DNA from: an uncultured Bacteroides sp.
GTDB taxonomy: Bacteria > Bacteroidota > Bacteroidia > Bacteroidales > Bacteroidaceae
Assembly (NCBI GenBank): GCA_944320865.1
Contig: CALUJC010000072.1
Location: 1 to 37,747, forward strand
Direction of reading: 5' to 3'
DNA length: 37,747 nt
Made by a program: the position numbers and the translations under genes. Shown piece by piece: positions 7,999 to 16,147 of the stretch. Each line of letters opens with the position of its first letter. The first letter of the stretch is position 1. Under the pieces are notes generated by a model that was given only the letters and a program-made list of their open reading frames with translations, was not told the DNA's origin and searched no databases.

Positions 7999-8241
7999 TC
8001 ACGGTACCGGGTCGTACCCCGACCCGCCCCACGGATGGCAGCGCAGGATGCGGCGGATGGCCAGGTACAGCCCCTTCAGCGGGCCGTGCTTCTTGATGGC
8101 CTCCACCGCATACTGCGAGCAGGTGGGCGTGAAGCGGCACGACGGCCCCAGCATGGGCGACAAGCATCGTTGGTAAAAGAAAATGGGGAGTAGCAACAGC
8201 CACGAAAAGAACCGCCCCAGCAGGCGGATAAAGCGTTTCAT
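7999..8241 (-). CDS. yidD: YidD, membrane protein insertion efficiency factor
   Basis: Small amphipathic protein (80 residues) that helps YidC-dependent insertion at the inner membrane. The family core is plain: [20 protein letters not shown], then [10 protein letters not shown], then ILRCHPW. These include the three conserved cysteines. ATG 8241 overlaps the rnpA stop by 4 nt (ATGA), the classical rnpA-yidD arrangement, so translation is probably coupled. The frame extends to 8304 but that would lie within rnpA. Confidence 0.95.
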   Translation of the reverse strand: MKRFIRLLGRFFSWLLLLPIFFYQRCLSPMLGPSCRFTPTCSQYAVEAIKKHGPLKGLYLAIRRILRCHPWGGSGYDPVP

Positions 8242-8690
8242 AAGGCAGTGGCAGCAGGAATAGCCTGGCTGCCGCCATCGGTAGCGGGGACCGGCGTAGT
8301 GCAAGCGGTCGCCACGTTGTCGGCCACGCGCGCCAAAGCAGCCTTCATGCGCTGTTCAATCAACTCGGTATCACACAAATCGTCGGACAGGTAGATAAAT
8401 GCCAATGCCAGCGGCGGACAACCTTCGGGCAGGGCATCGAGCAGCAGGTGCTTGTTCAGGCGATATGCCTCGCGTATCTGGCGCTTCACACGGTTGCGCT
8501 TCACCGCCCGCTTGAAGTGGCGTTTCGACACGCTGACAAGCACCGATACCTGCGCCCCTTCCAACTCGGGTGCGAAGATGTATACCATCCGCAGGGGGAA
8601 GAATGAATACGAGCGTGCTCCGCCCGCAAACATCTTTTCCAACACTTTCTTGCGGTTCAGCCGTTCGTGCTTGCGGAAGGTGTGAGGCAT
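8238..8690 (-). CDS. rnpA: RnpA, protein subunit of ribonuclease P
   Basis: Protein cofactor of RNase P, which trims tRNA 5' leaders. The RNA-binding signature [13 protein letters not shown] lies at residues 65-77 of 150, preceded by [13 protein letters not shown]. The first 110 residues cover the usual family length. The last 35-40 residues are a low-complexity Ala/Thr/Pro-rich tail of no evident function, extending into yidD. It lies downstream of hemD with a 195-nt gap holding an imperfect hairpin repeat, so it may have its own transcript, although I find no consensus -7 box there. Confidence 0.95.
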   Translation of the reverse strand: MPHTFRKHERLNRKKVLEKMFAGGARSYSFFPLRMVYIFAPELEGAQVSVLVSVSKRHFKRAVKRNRVKRQIREAYRLNKHLLLDALPEGCPPLALAFIYLSDDLCDTELIEQRMKAALARVADNVATACTTPVPATDGGSQAIPAATAL

Positions 8691-8787
8691 ATTTTTATGA
8701 GTTTATTATATCTGTGAGGAAAAAAGGATACTGTACCGGAAATATGAGCCTTGACTGTCCTTTGCCTTGTGCTATCCAAAACGTAGT

Positions 8788-8828
8788 GAAGAATCTCCTG
8801 CCTGTTTCTGCTATCGGGGAGATTCTTC
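8788..8828. repeat. GAAGAATCTCC inverted repeat between rnpA and hemD
   Basis: Perfect 11-bp arms (8788-8798 and 8818-8828) around a 19-nt loop, with partly complementary flanks on both sides. The word and layout resemble a widespread bacterial intergenic repeat of the GAAGAATCTCC...GGAGATTCTTC type, here decayed. It may attenuate or terminate hemD-side transcription before rnpA, but the reverse-strand tail is only weakly T-rich. Confidence 0.6.
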
Positions 8829-8885
8829 GCTATGCTCTGATTTGATTTTGTTTTTCGGAAGTCATGGAGACAAGCCCTGCTCTTA

Positions 8886-9638
8886 TCACTTCACCTTGTT
8901 ATTTTCTTTGATGAAGAGATCCAATGCGGCAGGCATCGACGGAGCCTGCACACTGGGGGCTTCAAGGTCGAGGCGTAGCCCGGCGTCGCGTACGGCCTGC
9001 GCAGTGGTCGAGCCAAAAGTACCTATCTTAATGTCCTTTTGGTCGAAATCGGGAAAGTTCTTCTTCAACGAAGAAATTCCCGCAGGGCTGAAGAACACCA
9101 GCATGTCGTAGTCGAACTCTTCGCCCGGCTGGAAGTCGTTGCTTACTGTGCGGTACATCACCACCTCGGTGTGTTGCACCTTAACCTTGTCCAGCAAGTG
9201 CTTGATGTCGTCGTTGTGCACGTCGGACATGGGCACGAGGTATTTCTCCGTCTTGTGCTTCTGTATGGCGGGCAACAAGTCGTCAAACTTGCCCGTGTTT
9301 CCGAAGAATATCTTGCGCTTGCGGTATTGCACGTATTTCTGTATGTAGAGCGCTACCGACTCCGTAATGCAGAAGTACTTCATGGTTTCCGGAATGGTCA
9401 CACGCAGGTCGGTGCACAGGTGGAAGAAGTGATCGATGGCGTGGCGCGACGTGAAAACTATGGCGGTGTGGTCCAAAATGGATACTTTCTGTTGCCTGAA
9501 CTCTTTAGCCGTAAGGCTTTCTACTTTGATGAACGGGCGAAAATCAATCTTCACCCCGTACTTCTCGGCTATCTCGTAGTAAGGAGACTTTTCCGAAGTC
9601 GGCTTGGGTTGCGACACGAGCACCTTTTTGATTGTCAT
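8886..9638 (-). CDS. hemD: Uroporphyrinogen-III synthase (HemD family)
   Basis: Closes and inverts ring D of hydroxymethylbilane to form uroporphyrinogen III, the precursor of heme and corrinoids. The 250-residue protein has the two-lobed HemD layout with weak sequence conservation. Recognisable segments are IVFTSRHAIDHFF near the first lobe, then LVFFSPAGISSLKK and IGTFGSTTAQAVRDAGL toward the end. I start at ATG 9638, since the alternative one codon upstream is TTG. The position between DUF4271 and rnpA matches the Bacteroidetes neighbourhood. No other heme genes are in the window, and many Bacteroidales lack full heme synthesis, so its physiological role may be different. Family confidence is good. 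Confidence 0.85.
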   Translation of the reverse strand: MTIKKVLVSQPKPTSEKSPYYEIAEKYGVKIDFRPFIKVESLTAKEFRQQKVSILDHTAIVFTSRHAIDHFFHLCTDLRVTIPETMKYFCITESVALYIQKYVQYRKRKIFFGNTGKFDDLLPAIQKHKTEKYLVPMSDVHNDDIKHLLDKVKVQHTEVVMYRTVSNDFQPGEEFDYDMLVFFSPAGISSLKKNFPDFDQKDIKIGTFGSTTAQAVRDAGLRLDLEAPSVQAPSMPAALDLFIKENNKVK

Positions 9639-9645
9639 CAATGTC

Positions 9646-10341
9646 TTAAATATTTATTATCAAATAATGGGTTAATTGCATCACCCCCTGGTACAGCATG
9701 AAGCAGGGGACGATTTCCAGGGCGCAAAAGTACAAAATTAATAATAAAATGCCATGCAAATTATTGCAAAAAAGCTGTTGCCACTTATAGAATATCATCA
9801 TTTTGAATAAAATGCCTACAATTACCCCTACAATGGCGGTGGTGTGCCACCCCCAATCGAAATAAACGGCACAGAGCGCTACAGGGTAAAGCACGAAGCC
9901 TGCATAGTAAAGCAATGTTGAATAAGATTCCAACCAAAGCGATGTACGCCCGTTGCCGAAAAACACCCAGCCCACCAGTGAATACACTGCCCACTTTGCC
10001 GCCAGTGCCAGCAGCCACACGCCTGCCAGTGTCGTTGCCAGCAGGGCTGAAGGCACCCGTCCCACCAATTGTGGTTCTCCACCGGCCAGGCAGCACAACG
10101 TCAGCAATGCGGCCAGCACGCACGTCTGCAATATTAGCAACAAGAGGTAGCGCATGTCTGCTGCGGTGGAGTTGGCAAAAATGCTGGTGCGCTCGCGGTT
10201 CAGCAGAAAGTCCTTTGCCAGCAGGAACAGGAATTTTCGGCTGCGCGACAGCACGTAAGCCGACAGCAGGAAACAGCCCAGCAGCAGTAGTGCCACAGTG
10301 TCGTCGGCACGGAGGGAATAAGGCAAGGGCAGCGGGTTCAT
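9646..10341 (-). CDS. DUF4271 multi-pass membrane protein
   Basis: A 231-residue integral membrane protein with about six hydrophobic segments and a basic loop after the first two (SRSRKFLFLLAKDFLLNRER). It belongs to the Bacteroidetes family DUF4271, which is habitually encoded next to hemD. ATG 10341 overlaps the LOG-family stop by 4 nt (ATGA) and its stop is 7 nt before hemD, so the three genes form one operon. Function is unknown. The conserved link to hemD suggests a role around tetrapyrroles or membrane homeostasis, but this is inference. Confidence 0.82.
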   Translation of the reverse strand: MNPLPLPYSLRADDTVALLLLGCFLLSAYVLSRSRKFLFLLAKDFLLNRERTSIFANSTAADMRYLLLLILQTCVLAALLTLCCLAGGEPQLVGRVPSALLATTLAGVWLLALAAKWAVYSLVGWVFFGNGRTSLWLESYSTLLYYAGFVLYPVALCAVYFDWGWHTTAIVGVIVGILFKMMIFYKWQQLFCNNLHGILLLILYFCALEIVPCFMLYQGVMQLTHYLIINI

Positions 10342-10937
10342 AGTTCGTCGAATTTACGGATTTCGGGGTTCCACAACGGTGTTTCGGCCAGACGGCTCAA
10401 AGCCTCGGCCGGCGTTTCGGCTACCGTCCACAAGGTGGCATGTGCCTTGCCCATGAAATGTTCGTCCACAGCGCGGGCAAACATATCGAGCAAAGGGTCG
10501 AAATACCCTCTTACGTTGAGCAGCACGATGGGTTTGAGATATAGCCCCAACTGTTTCCAGGTGATGACTTCCAGCAGTTCCTCCAGTGTGCCGCAGCCTC
10601 CGGGCAGGGCAATGGAGGCATCGCCTAGACGGGCCATCAAGCGCTTGCGCTGGTGCATGTCTTCCGTCACCCGCAGCTCGGTCAGTTGCCGGTGGTGCCA
10701 TCCGCGTTCCACCATGAAGCGGGGAATGACCCCCGTCACCCGTCCGCCTCCATCCAACACGGCATCGGCTACGGAGCCCATCAGTCCCATGTTGCCCGCT
10801 CCATACACCAGGCCAATGCCCTTCTTGGCCATGAGGGTGCCCAGTTGTCGTGCTGCCTCGAAGTAGTCGGCATGCACCTTGCTGCTCGAAGCGCAATATA
10901 CGCAAAGGGATTGGATAGAGGTGGGTTGTGCTTGCAT
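10338..10937 (-). CDS. LOG-family nucleoside-monophosphate phosphoribohydrolase-like protein
   Basis: A Rossmann-fold protein of 199 residues (TIGR00730 family). Characterised members cleave the ribose 5'-phosphate from adenosine or cytokinin monophosphates. The active-site motif PGGCGTLEE is at 112-120 and the upstream RKRLM segment, which supplies the conserved Arg, at about 97-101. The N-terminus has the typical VYCASSSK turn. It is the first gene of the operon LOG-DUF4271-hemD and follows a TATCTTTG box. In bacteria the real role is probably nucleotide salvage or damage control rather than hormone synthesis. Confidence 0.9.
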   Translation of the reverse strand: MQAQPTSIQSLCVYCASSSKVHADYFEAARQLGTLMAKKGIGLVYGAGNMGLMGSVADAVLDGGGRVTGVIPRFMVERGWHHRQLTELRVTEDMHQRKRLMARLGDASIALPGGCGTLEELLEVITWKQLGLYLKPIVLLNVRGYFDPLLDMFARAVDEHFMGKAHATLWTVAETPAEALSRLAETPLWNPEIRKFDEL

Positions 10938-10963
10938 AAATGGTAATACGCTGATTTCGGGGG

Positions 10964-10971
10964 CAAAGATA
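10964..10971 (-). promoter_or_regulatory. -7 box for the LOG-DUF4271-hemD operon
   Basis: Reverse-strand TATCTTTG, an exact fit to TAnnTTTG, about 27 nt before the ATG at 10937. The -33 element is not evident. Confidence 0.6.
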
Positions 10972-11068
10972 GTCCTTCTGTTTCAATTACGGCGTGAGTT
11001 CAGGTTAATTTTAGCATAGCGTCAGTTGTTTTGATTGTTCGGTTGCATAGCCTTGCAGTTAAATTAAA

Positions 11069-11119
11069 TCGCCTCCCGCTGTCCTTGTTGCAATGTTGCA
11101 GCAGGACAACGGGAGGCGA
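11069..11119 (-). terminator. Terminator hairpin after the oxidative sugar operon
   Basis: 17-bp arms (11069-11085 and 11103-11119, one mismatch) with core CGCCTCCCG and a 17-nt loop. Read on the reverse strand it is followed by ATTTAATTTAA, a T-rich tail suited to intrinsic termination. It lies 37 nt past the stop of the last operon gene and upstream of the LOG promoter. Confidence 0.8.
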
Positions 11120-11156
11120 ATTGTAAGGATATGGGGAAAAGAATGTCCGGGCGCTT

Positions 11157-12548
11157 TTATTTGATGCGGGGTACATACATTTCCTCAGCTGTGATTCCGC
11201 AAGCTTTCTTCATTTGCAGGGCATACTCCAGTTTGCCTACTTCGGGACTGACATTGTTGGAGCCGAAGGTGAACTTGACGTCCGCTTCCTTGGCCTTCAT
11301 AATGATGCGCTGGCTGGGGATGCGGTACAGCTCGTTTATCTCCAAGGCCTTGCCGTTTTTCACCAGTTCGCGGATGACTTTGTCCACTCGTGCGTCTGTC
11401 CAAAACTGTTCGTAGCGGTCGTTCATGCATTCGGGCAGGAAGAAGGGGTTGACAAATATGTCGGCAGGCTCTTTCAGCACGTCGCACGTTTTTTCCACAA
11501 TCAAGTCCATGTAGGCTTCCTGGTCGTTGTTGTCTATCACTACTTCGGGGGCAATCCACAGGCGTACGCGGCGTCCCTTGCGGTCGGTGAAGGTCAGTGC
11601 ATCGGTAAACACGTAGTCAAATTGTTCCCTGGCTTCTTTTGAGAAGGTGGTGCTCCACTCCCTGCCTTCGCCTTGCATGGCGAGCACGAAGGGTTGCGTG
11701 CGCATGGAGTCGAGGAAATTGTACACCCCTTCATCGCTGGTGATGGGGAAACCGATGCCGCAGTTGGGCGCTATGGCATAGTTGATGCCCAGCCGGCGCG
11801 ACTGGCGGGCGGCGGCTTCCTTGGTGAATCCGCCTTTCAGGTGCACATGGTAGTCGAGCACGGGGAAGTCTTGCTGGTGCAGCCGGATGATTTCATCAGC
11901 CTGTTCGTCCTGTGCATTGGCTTGCTGTCTGGCCAGTTCATCTTTACTGCAGTCCAGTTGGTGCAGGTTGATGCTGCGGAATTCCACGCAGCCTTCGTCA
12001 GCCGTCAGTGCGATGGTGCCTTGCGAAAGCAGTTCCTGCTCATGGGCAGGCAGGCGGAAGGGTGCAGCCGGCTCGATGTATTCCACCAAAGTGTCGTTGT
12101 TTACTTTTACCATGATGGATTTGCCAGCCACGCGGATGGTCATGTCAAACCATTCACCGTCTTTTGCCGGGCTTTTCACCACATTGCGCACGGCAAGCAG
12201 GCTGCCTGTTTTCCGCCACCATGCAGCCGACTGGCGGTTGTTGTCCAATGCCACGCTGTAGCCCTTGCCCGATGCGTCGGTATGGAATGCCACGCTGCCT
12301 TGCCCGCCCTCTACGGTACGGGCTTCCAGTGTCAGCTCAAAGTCTGTATAGTCACCGTTTTTCAGCAGCAGGCGGGTGTCCGGGCCGTAAAGCTGCAGTA
12401 TGTTGCCTGTCACTTGCGCCTTGCCCGTGACGTCCCAACCGGACAGGTCTTTACCGTTGAACAGCACTTCCGTCTGCGGCTGTCCGCACGAGGCCAGGCC
12501 GGCCAGTGAGAGGCTGGTAGCCAATGCTATGATGAGATGCTTGTTCAT
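11157..12548 (-). CDS. DUF1080 (3-keto-glycoside lyase/hydrolase-like) lipoprotein fused to a PHP-like domain
   Basis: Lipoprotein of 463 residues with lipobox LASC (Cys21). Residues 26-195 form a DUF1080 (jelly-roll, 3-keto-disaccharide hydrolase) domain, seen in FNGKDLSGWDV and DNNRQSAAWW. A charged linker (about 196-226) follows. Residues 227-463 resemble a PHP-type metal-dependent barrel: DYHVHLKGG gives H234 and H236, QGEGREW gives E294, and ALEINELYRIPSQ gives E403. The late motif that is usually S-D-A-H reads GSNNVSPE, so one metal centre looks altered. It is last in the operon, 12 nt after the isomerase-like gene, and followed by a strong terminator. The two domains may act in sequence on an exported keto-sugar. 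This is inference. Confidence 0.8.
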   Translation of the reverse strand: MNKHLIIALATSLSLAGLASCGQPQTEVLFNGKDLSGWDVTGKAQVTGNILQLYGPDTRLLLKNGDYTDFELTLEARTVEGGQGSVAFHTDASGKGYSVALDNNRQSAAWWRKTGSLLAVRNVVKSPAKDGEWFDMTIRVAGKSIMVKVNNDTLVEYIEPAAPFRLPAHEQELLSQGTIALTADEGCVEFRSINLHQLDCSKDELARQQANAQDEQADEIIRLHQQDFPVLDYHVHLKGGFTKEAAARQSRRLGINYAIAPNCGIGFPITSDEGVYNFLDSMRTQPFVLAMQGEGREWSTTFSKEAREQFDYVFTDALTFTDRKGRRVRLWIAPEVVIDNNDQEAYMDLIVEKTCDVLKEPADIFVNPFFLPECMNDRYEQFWTDARVDKVIRELVKNGKALEINELYRIPSQRIIMKAKEADVKFTFGSNNVSPEVGKLEYALQMKKACGITAEEMYVPRIK

Positions 12549-12560
12549 ACTGTGTATGGC

Positions 12561-13478
12561 TTACTTCACGAAGTCGGCTTTTTTCAGGTATTCGGCGCTC
12601 TTGCGGGCAGCATCAAACATCATGTCCATGGCTGCGTCGCTGTTTGTCTTGGCCTTTTCGCGTACTTCGGGAATCATTTCTATTTCAACAACATAGTCTT
12701 CCATGCCGTTCTTGTAGAACTGGTTGAAGATGGCCTTGAAGTCAATATCGCCGCTTTCGCCAATGACAAACTCGTCTTTGATGTGCAGCATTTCAATGCG
12801 GTTGGGATATTTCTTCAGGTAAGCCACGGGGTCTTTGCCGCCTTTTGTACACCAGTACACGTCCAATTCAAAGAATACGTATTGCGGGTCGGTGTGCTCA
12901 ACCAGATATTCCCACATCACGGTGTTGGTACCTTCCAGCGTCTTGTATTCGCCGGAGTGGTTGTGGTAGCCCAGTTTCAGGCCATATTCTGCAGCCACCT
13001 TGCCCACGCGGTTGAAGTAGTCGCACATGCGTTGTACGTCGGCCACCGTGTAGTCTACCTTGTAGCTGGGGATGACGAAGTATTTGCCACCGCAAGCCTT
13101 TTGTATTTCAAACAGCTTGCGCCAGCGTTTCATGATTTCTTCCTCCTTGCCCGGTTCTTCCTGGATGCTGGAGTGTGTGGAGATGATTTCTATTCCGTTC
13201 TTGTCGCACAGGGCTTTGAAGTCGGGTGCGGCCATGCCGAACACTTTCGGGTCTCCGCCCCACTGTACCAGTTCGCAAGCGCGGTATCCCATGCCGGACA
13301 GCCGCTCTATGGAAGCCACGGGGTCTTTCTGCATGGCTCCCATCACGGAGTAGAGTTGTATACCGATTTTCTTGTCTGCCTGTGCCAGTGCATTTTGAGG
13401 CATCATAAAGGCAATGGCGATAACTGCGCACGCGCTGAGTGCCTTCAGGCTGCGGCGCAAATTCAATAAGTTTTTCAT
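12561..13478 (-). CDS. Exported TIM-barrel sugar isomerase/hydratase-like protein (AP-endonuclease 2 family)
   Basis: A 305-residue protein with a signal peptide (1-33, ending NALAQ) and a xylose-isomerase-like TIM barrel. Probable metal ligands and catalytic residues lie in THSS (H102), YHNHSGEY (H172, H174), FELDVYW (D206), LHIKD (H232) and VEIEM (E265/E267). Proteins of this type beside Gfo/Idh/MocA and DUF1080 genes are reported to hydrate or isomerise 3-keto-glycal intermediates. That role here is inferred from context. ATG 13478 starts the signal peptide, and the open frame back to 13589 would overlap the preceding gene. It lies about 100 nt after the DUF1080 gene. Confidence 0.82.
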   Translation of the reverse strand: MKNLLNLRRSLKALSACAVIAIAFMMPQNALAQADKKIGIQLYSVMGAMQKDPVASIERLSGMGYRACELVQWGGDPKVFGMAAPDFKALCDKNGIEIISTHSSIQEEPGKEEEIMKRWRKLFEIQKACGGKYFVIPSYKVDYTVADVQRMCDYFNRVGKVAAEYGLKLGYHNHSGEYKTLEGTNTVMWEYLVEHTDPQYVFFELDVYWCTKGGKDPVAYLKKYPNRIEMLHIKDEFVIGESGDIDFKAIFNQFYKNGMEDYVVEIEMIPEVREKAKTNSDAAMDMMFDAARKSAEYLKKADFVK

Positions 13479-13581
13479 AATGGTTGTGATTTTGATTGTT
13501 AATGGTAAATGTAAAGGCGGGTGTGCCGGAAGGAATTTATTCCTGCATTCCGGCACACCCTTTTTTAGAAGGGAGGAGTGA

Positions 13582-14460
13582 TTAGTCAAGCACTTTCACG
13601 CGGATGTTGCGGTACCATACATCGTCGCCATGGTCTTGCAGGCCGATGTAGCCCTCGTGGTTGGGGCCGCCGCAGTTGTTCAGCAGTTCAAAGGCCAGGG
13701 GCCATGCTGTTTCGCTGAACTTGCTGGCCTGAAGCATGTCGGTCCATTGCTTGGTCCAGAGGTGGTATTCCACAACGTTCTGGTCGTTCTGTCCGTGTAC
13801 CACGGTGCCTTTGTAAACCATGATTTTACCCTTGTTCCATTCGCCGAAGGGCTTAGAGTTCTGCGGCTTGGCAGGAATCATGTCGTACAGCGAGGCCGAC
13901 TGGCGGTTGTTGTCCTTGCCCAGCTTGGCGTCGGGGTGGTTGGCATTGTCCAGCACTTGGTATTCGGGGGCGGAGATGTAGATGGGTTCCAGCACTTCCT
14001 TGCCGTCCTTGTCCTTGGACATTACTTCCTGTGCCAGGTACAGGATACCGGAGTTGCTGCCTTTGGCCACCTTCCACTCAAACTCCAGCTCGAAGTTCTT
14101 GAACTTGTGCGAGAAGATGAGGTCGCCGCCGTCGGCTGCTTGGGCCTCGCCGCCGCCGCTGCCGTTGAACTTGATGCAGCCGTCCTCAACCACCCAGCGT
14201 GCGGGCACGTCTTCACGGCCATAGCCGCGCCAGCCTTTCATGGTTTTTCCGTCGAAGATGACGTAGTAGCCGTCAGCGTCCTTGGTCAGTTCGTCGAGGC
14301 TGATTTGCGGGTTGTCCAGTACGCGGTATTCGGGCATCTTGTTTTCTGTGGTTGCTTCTGCCGTTTCACTATTGGCTTGTTGTTTCTTCTGGCCGCCACC
14401 GCAGGCTGCCAGCGAGCCTGCGGCTACGATGCAGGCCAAGGTGTAGATTGTTTTCTTCAT
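13582..14460 (-). CDS. DUF1080 lipoprotein, probable 3-keto-glycoside lyase/hydrolase
   Basis: A 292-residue lipoprotein with lipobox LAAC (Cys20) and a low-complexity Gln/Glu/Thr linker (about 21-45). A single DUF1080 jelly-roll domain follows: YVIFDGKTMKGWRGYG, then GDLIFSHKFKNFELEFEWKV, then GSNSGILYLAQE, EYQVLDNANHPDAK and GYIGLQDHGDDVWYRNIRVK. These are the standard conserved blocks. Characterised relatives cleave glycosides after C3 oxidation, by elimination or hydrolysis, so it is expected to use the product of the neighbouring dehydrogenase. ATG 14460 starts the lipoprotein signal. The frame is open upstream, but that sequence is a tandem repeat array. Confidence 0.88.
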   Translation of the reverse strand: MKKTIYTLACIVAAGSLAACGGGQKKQQANSETAEATTENKMPEYRVLDNPQISLDELTKDADGYYVIFDGKTMKGWRGYGREDVPARWVVEDGCIKFNGSGGGEAQAADGGDLIFSHKFKNFELEFEWKVAKGSNSGILYLAQEVMSKDKDGKEVLEPIYISAPEYQVLDNANHPDAKLGKDNNRQSASLYDMIPAKPQNSKPFGEWNKGKIMVYKGTVVHGQNDQNVVEYHLWTKQWTDMLQASKFSETAWPLAFELLNNCGGPNHEGYIGLQDHGDDVWYRNIRVKVLD

Positions 14461-14512
14461 GTCGTTGGTTATTAATTGATTAGTATGTCTTATGCAGATG
14501 CTCCCCGGAGGG

Positions 14513-14610
14513 GGCTGATTCTCCACTACTAGTGGAGGCTGCCGGTCCACTAGTAGTGGAGGGGCTGTCGGCACTAATAGTGGAGGAGCTGTCGCCACTA
14601 TAGAGGAGTT
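14513..14610. repeat. Array of four degenerate ~24-bp palindromic units
   Basis: Units start near 14513, 14537, 14563 and 14586, each of the form GGCTG-x4-5-CCACTA-GTAGTGGA. The centre of each unit is a palindrome (CCACTAGTAGTGG type), and the last unit is most decayed. It lies between the Tat-exported dehydrogenase (stop 14644) and the DUF1080 ATG (14460), inside an apparent operon. Confidence 0.75.
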
Positions 14611-14643
14611 TCCGGCTCCTCCGTAGTGGCCGTCCGGTGCCGT

Positions 14644-16131
14644 TTATCGGGGCATGTCGGGCAGCTTCCAGCCTTCGCGGTAGTTGTGCTTGATGAGCTC
14701 GGCGGCAAACTGCTGTGCGTTGATGGGCTCCGTCCAAGTCTTGTCGAAGGTGGGGTGTCCGTTGTGAATCTTGAAGCCGTCCTTAATGACGGTGCGCAGC
14801 GTCTCGTCCGGCCCGATGTTGGTGAAGCGCATGTTGGGGCCGTCCCATTCCAAAGTCTTGTTGAGGCCTTGCAGACGGATGGCGAGCACGCCCATCACTA
14901 CCATTTCGTTCATAGGTCCTGCCTCCGAGAAGTCGGACTTGCACGGTACGCGGCTGTCCTTGCTTTCCTTGCAGGCACGCACCCAGTCCATTTCATGGCC
15001 GCCTCTCATGCCGTTGGGCACGCGGCGGCATACCTTCGGTGCATTGGGCACACGTCCGGACAGTAACCACGGATTTTCGCCGTAGCAGCCGCAGATAAGG
15101 GTGTCTTTCGTGCCGTGGAAGATGGTGAGACCGCCGCCGCTTTGCATCAGTTCCTTGCCTTCGGGGAAGCCTTTCGGGCGGTCGGGCATCATGCCGCCGT
15201 CATACCAGTGCACCTCTACTTCGGGCATGGCCACCTTGGGCATGTTGTCGCGTGCGGGGAATATCAGCTTGACGTGCTGAGCTTGCGGCGCGCAAGCGTT
15301 GAGCAGCAGGGTAGACGAGCCTTCCACCTTGGTGGGGTACTTCAGTTTCAATGCACGGAAGGGTTGGTGCAGGATGTGGCAGGCCATGTCGCCCAGGGCT
15401 CCCGTACCGAAGTCCCACCAGCCGCGCCAGTTCCAAGGATGGTAAATGGAGTTGTAGGGACGCATCTTGGCCGGGCCAATGAACAAGTCCCAATCCAACG
15501 TGCGCGGCACGCGGTCTTCGCCTTCCGGCTCATTCAATCCTTGCGGCCAGATGGGGCGGTTGGTGGCGCATTCTACTTTGGTCACTTCGCCAATCTCGCC
15601 GTTCCATATCCATTCGCATACCAGGTCGGTGCCTTCGCTCGACGAGCCTTGGTTACCCATCTGTGTGGCCACGCCGGTATACTTGGCCATGTTGGTGAGC
15701 AGGCGCGATTCGTATACGGAGTGTGTCAGCGGTTTTTCCACATACACGTGCTTGCCCATGGTCATGGCCTCGGCGGCGATGATGGCGTGTGCATGGTCGG
15801 GTGTAGCCACCATGACGGCGTCGGCCGACTTGCCCAGTTCGTCGAACATCTTGCGGTAGTCCTTGTAGCGCTTGGCACCGGGATATTCTTCAAACACGTG
15901 GCCGGCATACTTCCAGTCCACGTCGCACAGGCCGATGATGTTCTGCGACTTCAGGTTGCTCAACACCTGGGCACCCCGTCCGCCGATACCTACAGCCATG
16001 ATGTTCAGTTTATCACTGGGTGCTACATGGCCGAATGAACTGCCCAGCACACTGCTCGGCACAATGGTCAGCCCGGCGAGGGCTGTAGCTCCTGTTTGCA
16101 GGAACTTTCTTCTTGACATTTTGTTGCTCAT
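14644..16131 (-). CDS. Tat-exported Gfo/Idh/MocA-family oxidoreductase
   Basis: NAD(P)-dependent sugar dehydrogenase of 495 residues. The N-terminus MSRRKFLQTGATALAG is a twin-arginine signal (R7, R8), meaning export folded with bound cofactor, as in glucose-fructose oxidoreductase. The Rossmann motif is VGIGGRG (47-53) and the conserved VEKPLTH (131-137) supplies the catalytic Lys region. The C-terminal half is the long form typical of Bacteroidetes and Planctomycetes members (WNWRGWWDFGTGALGDMACH). Beside DUF1080 proteins it is expected to oxidise C3 of a glycoside or re-reduce a 3-keto-sugar. ATG 16131 lies 17 nt after the previous gene's stop, supporting one transcript. Confidence 0.9.
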   Translation of the reverse strand: MSNKMSRRKFLQTGATALAGLTIVPSSVLGSSFGHVAPSDKLNIMAVGIGGRGAQVLSNLKSQNIIGLCDVDWKYAGHVFEEYPGAKRYKDYRKMFDELGKSADAVMVATPDHAHAIIAAEAMTMGKHVYVEKPLTHSVYESRLLTNMAKYTGVATQMGNQGSSSEGTDLVCEWIWNGEIGEVTKVECATNRPIWPQGLNEPEGEDRVPRTLDWDLFIGPAKMRPYNSIYHPWNWRGWWDFGTGALGDMACHILHQPFRALKLKYPTKVEGSSTLLLNACAPQAQHVKLIFPARDNMPKVAMPEVEVHWYDGGMMPDRPKGFPEGKELMQSGGGLTIFHGTKDTLICGCYGENPWLLSGRVPNAPKVCRRVPNGMRGGHEMDWVRACKESKDSRVPCKSDFSEAGPMNEMVVMGVLAIRLQGLNKTLEWDGPNMRFTNIGPDETLRTVIKDGFKIHNGHPTFDKTWTEPINAQQFAAELIKHNYREGWKLPDMPR

Positions 16132-16147
16132 GATAATAAGTTAATTG

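Noticed and set aside
6188-8278. Long reverse-strand open frame of 696 codons opposite the GH2 gene
   Set aside because: It is a mirror of the GC-rich GH2 coding sequence, and its translation is low-complexity Val/Gly/Ala/His-rich with no family motif. The forward gene has a signal peptide, promoter and catalytic residues.
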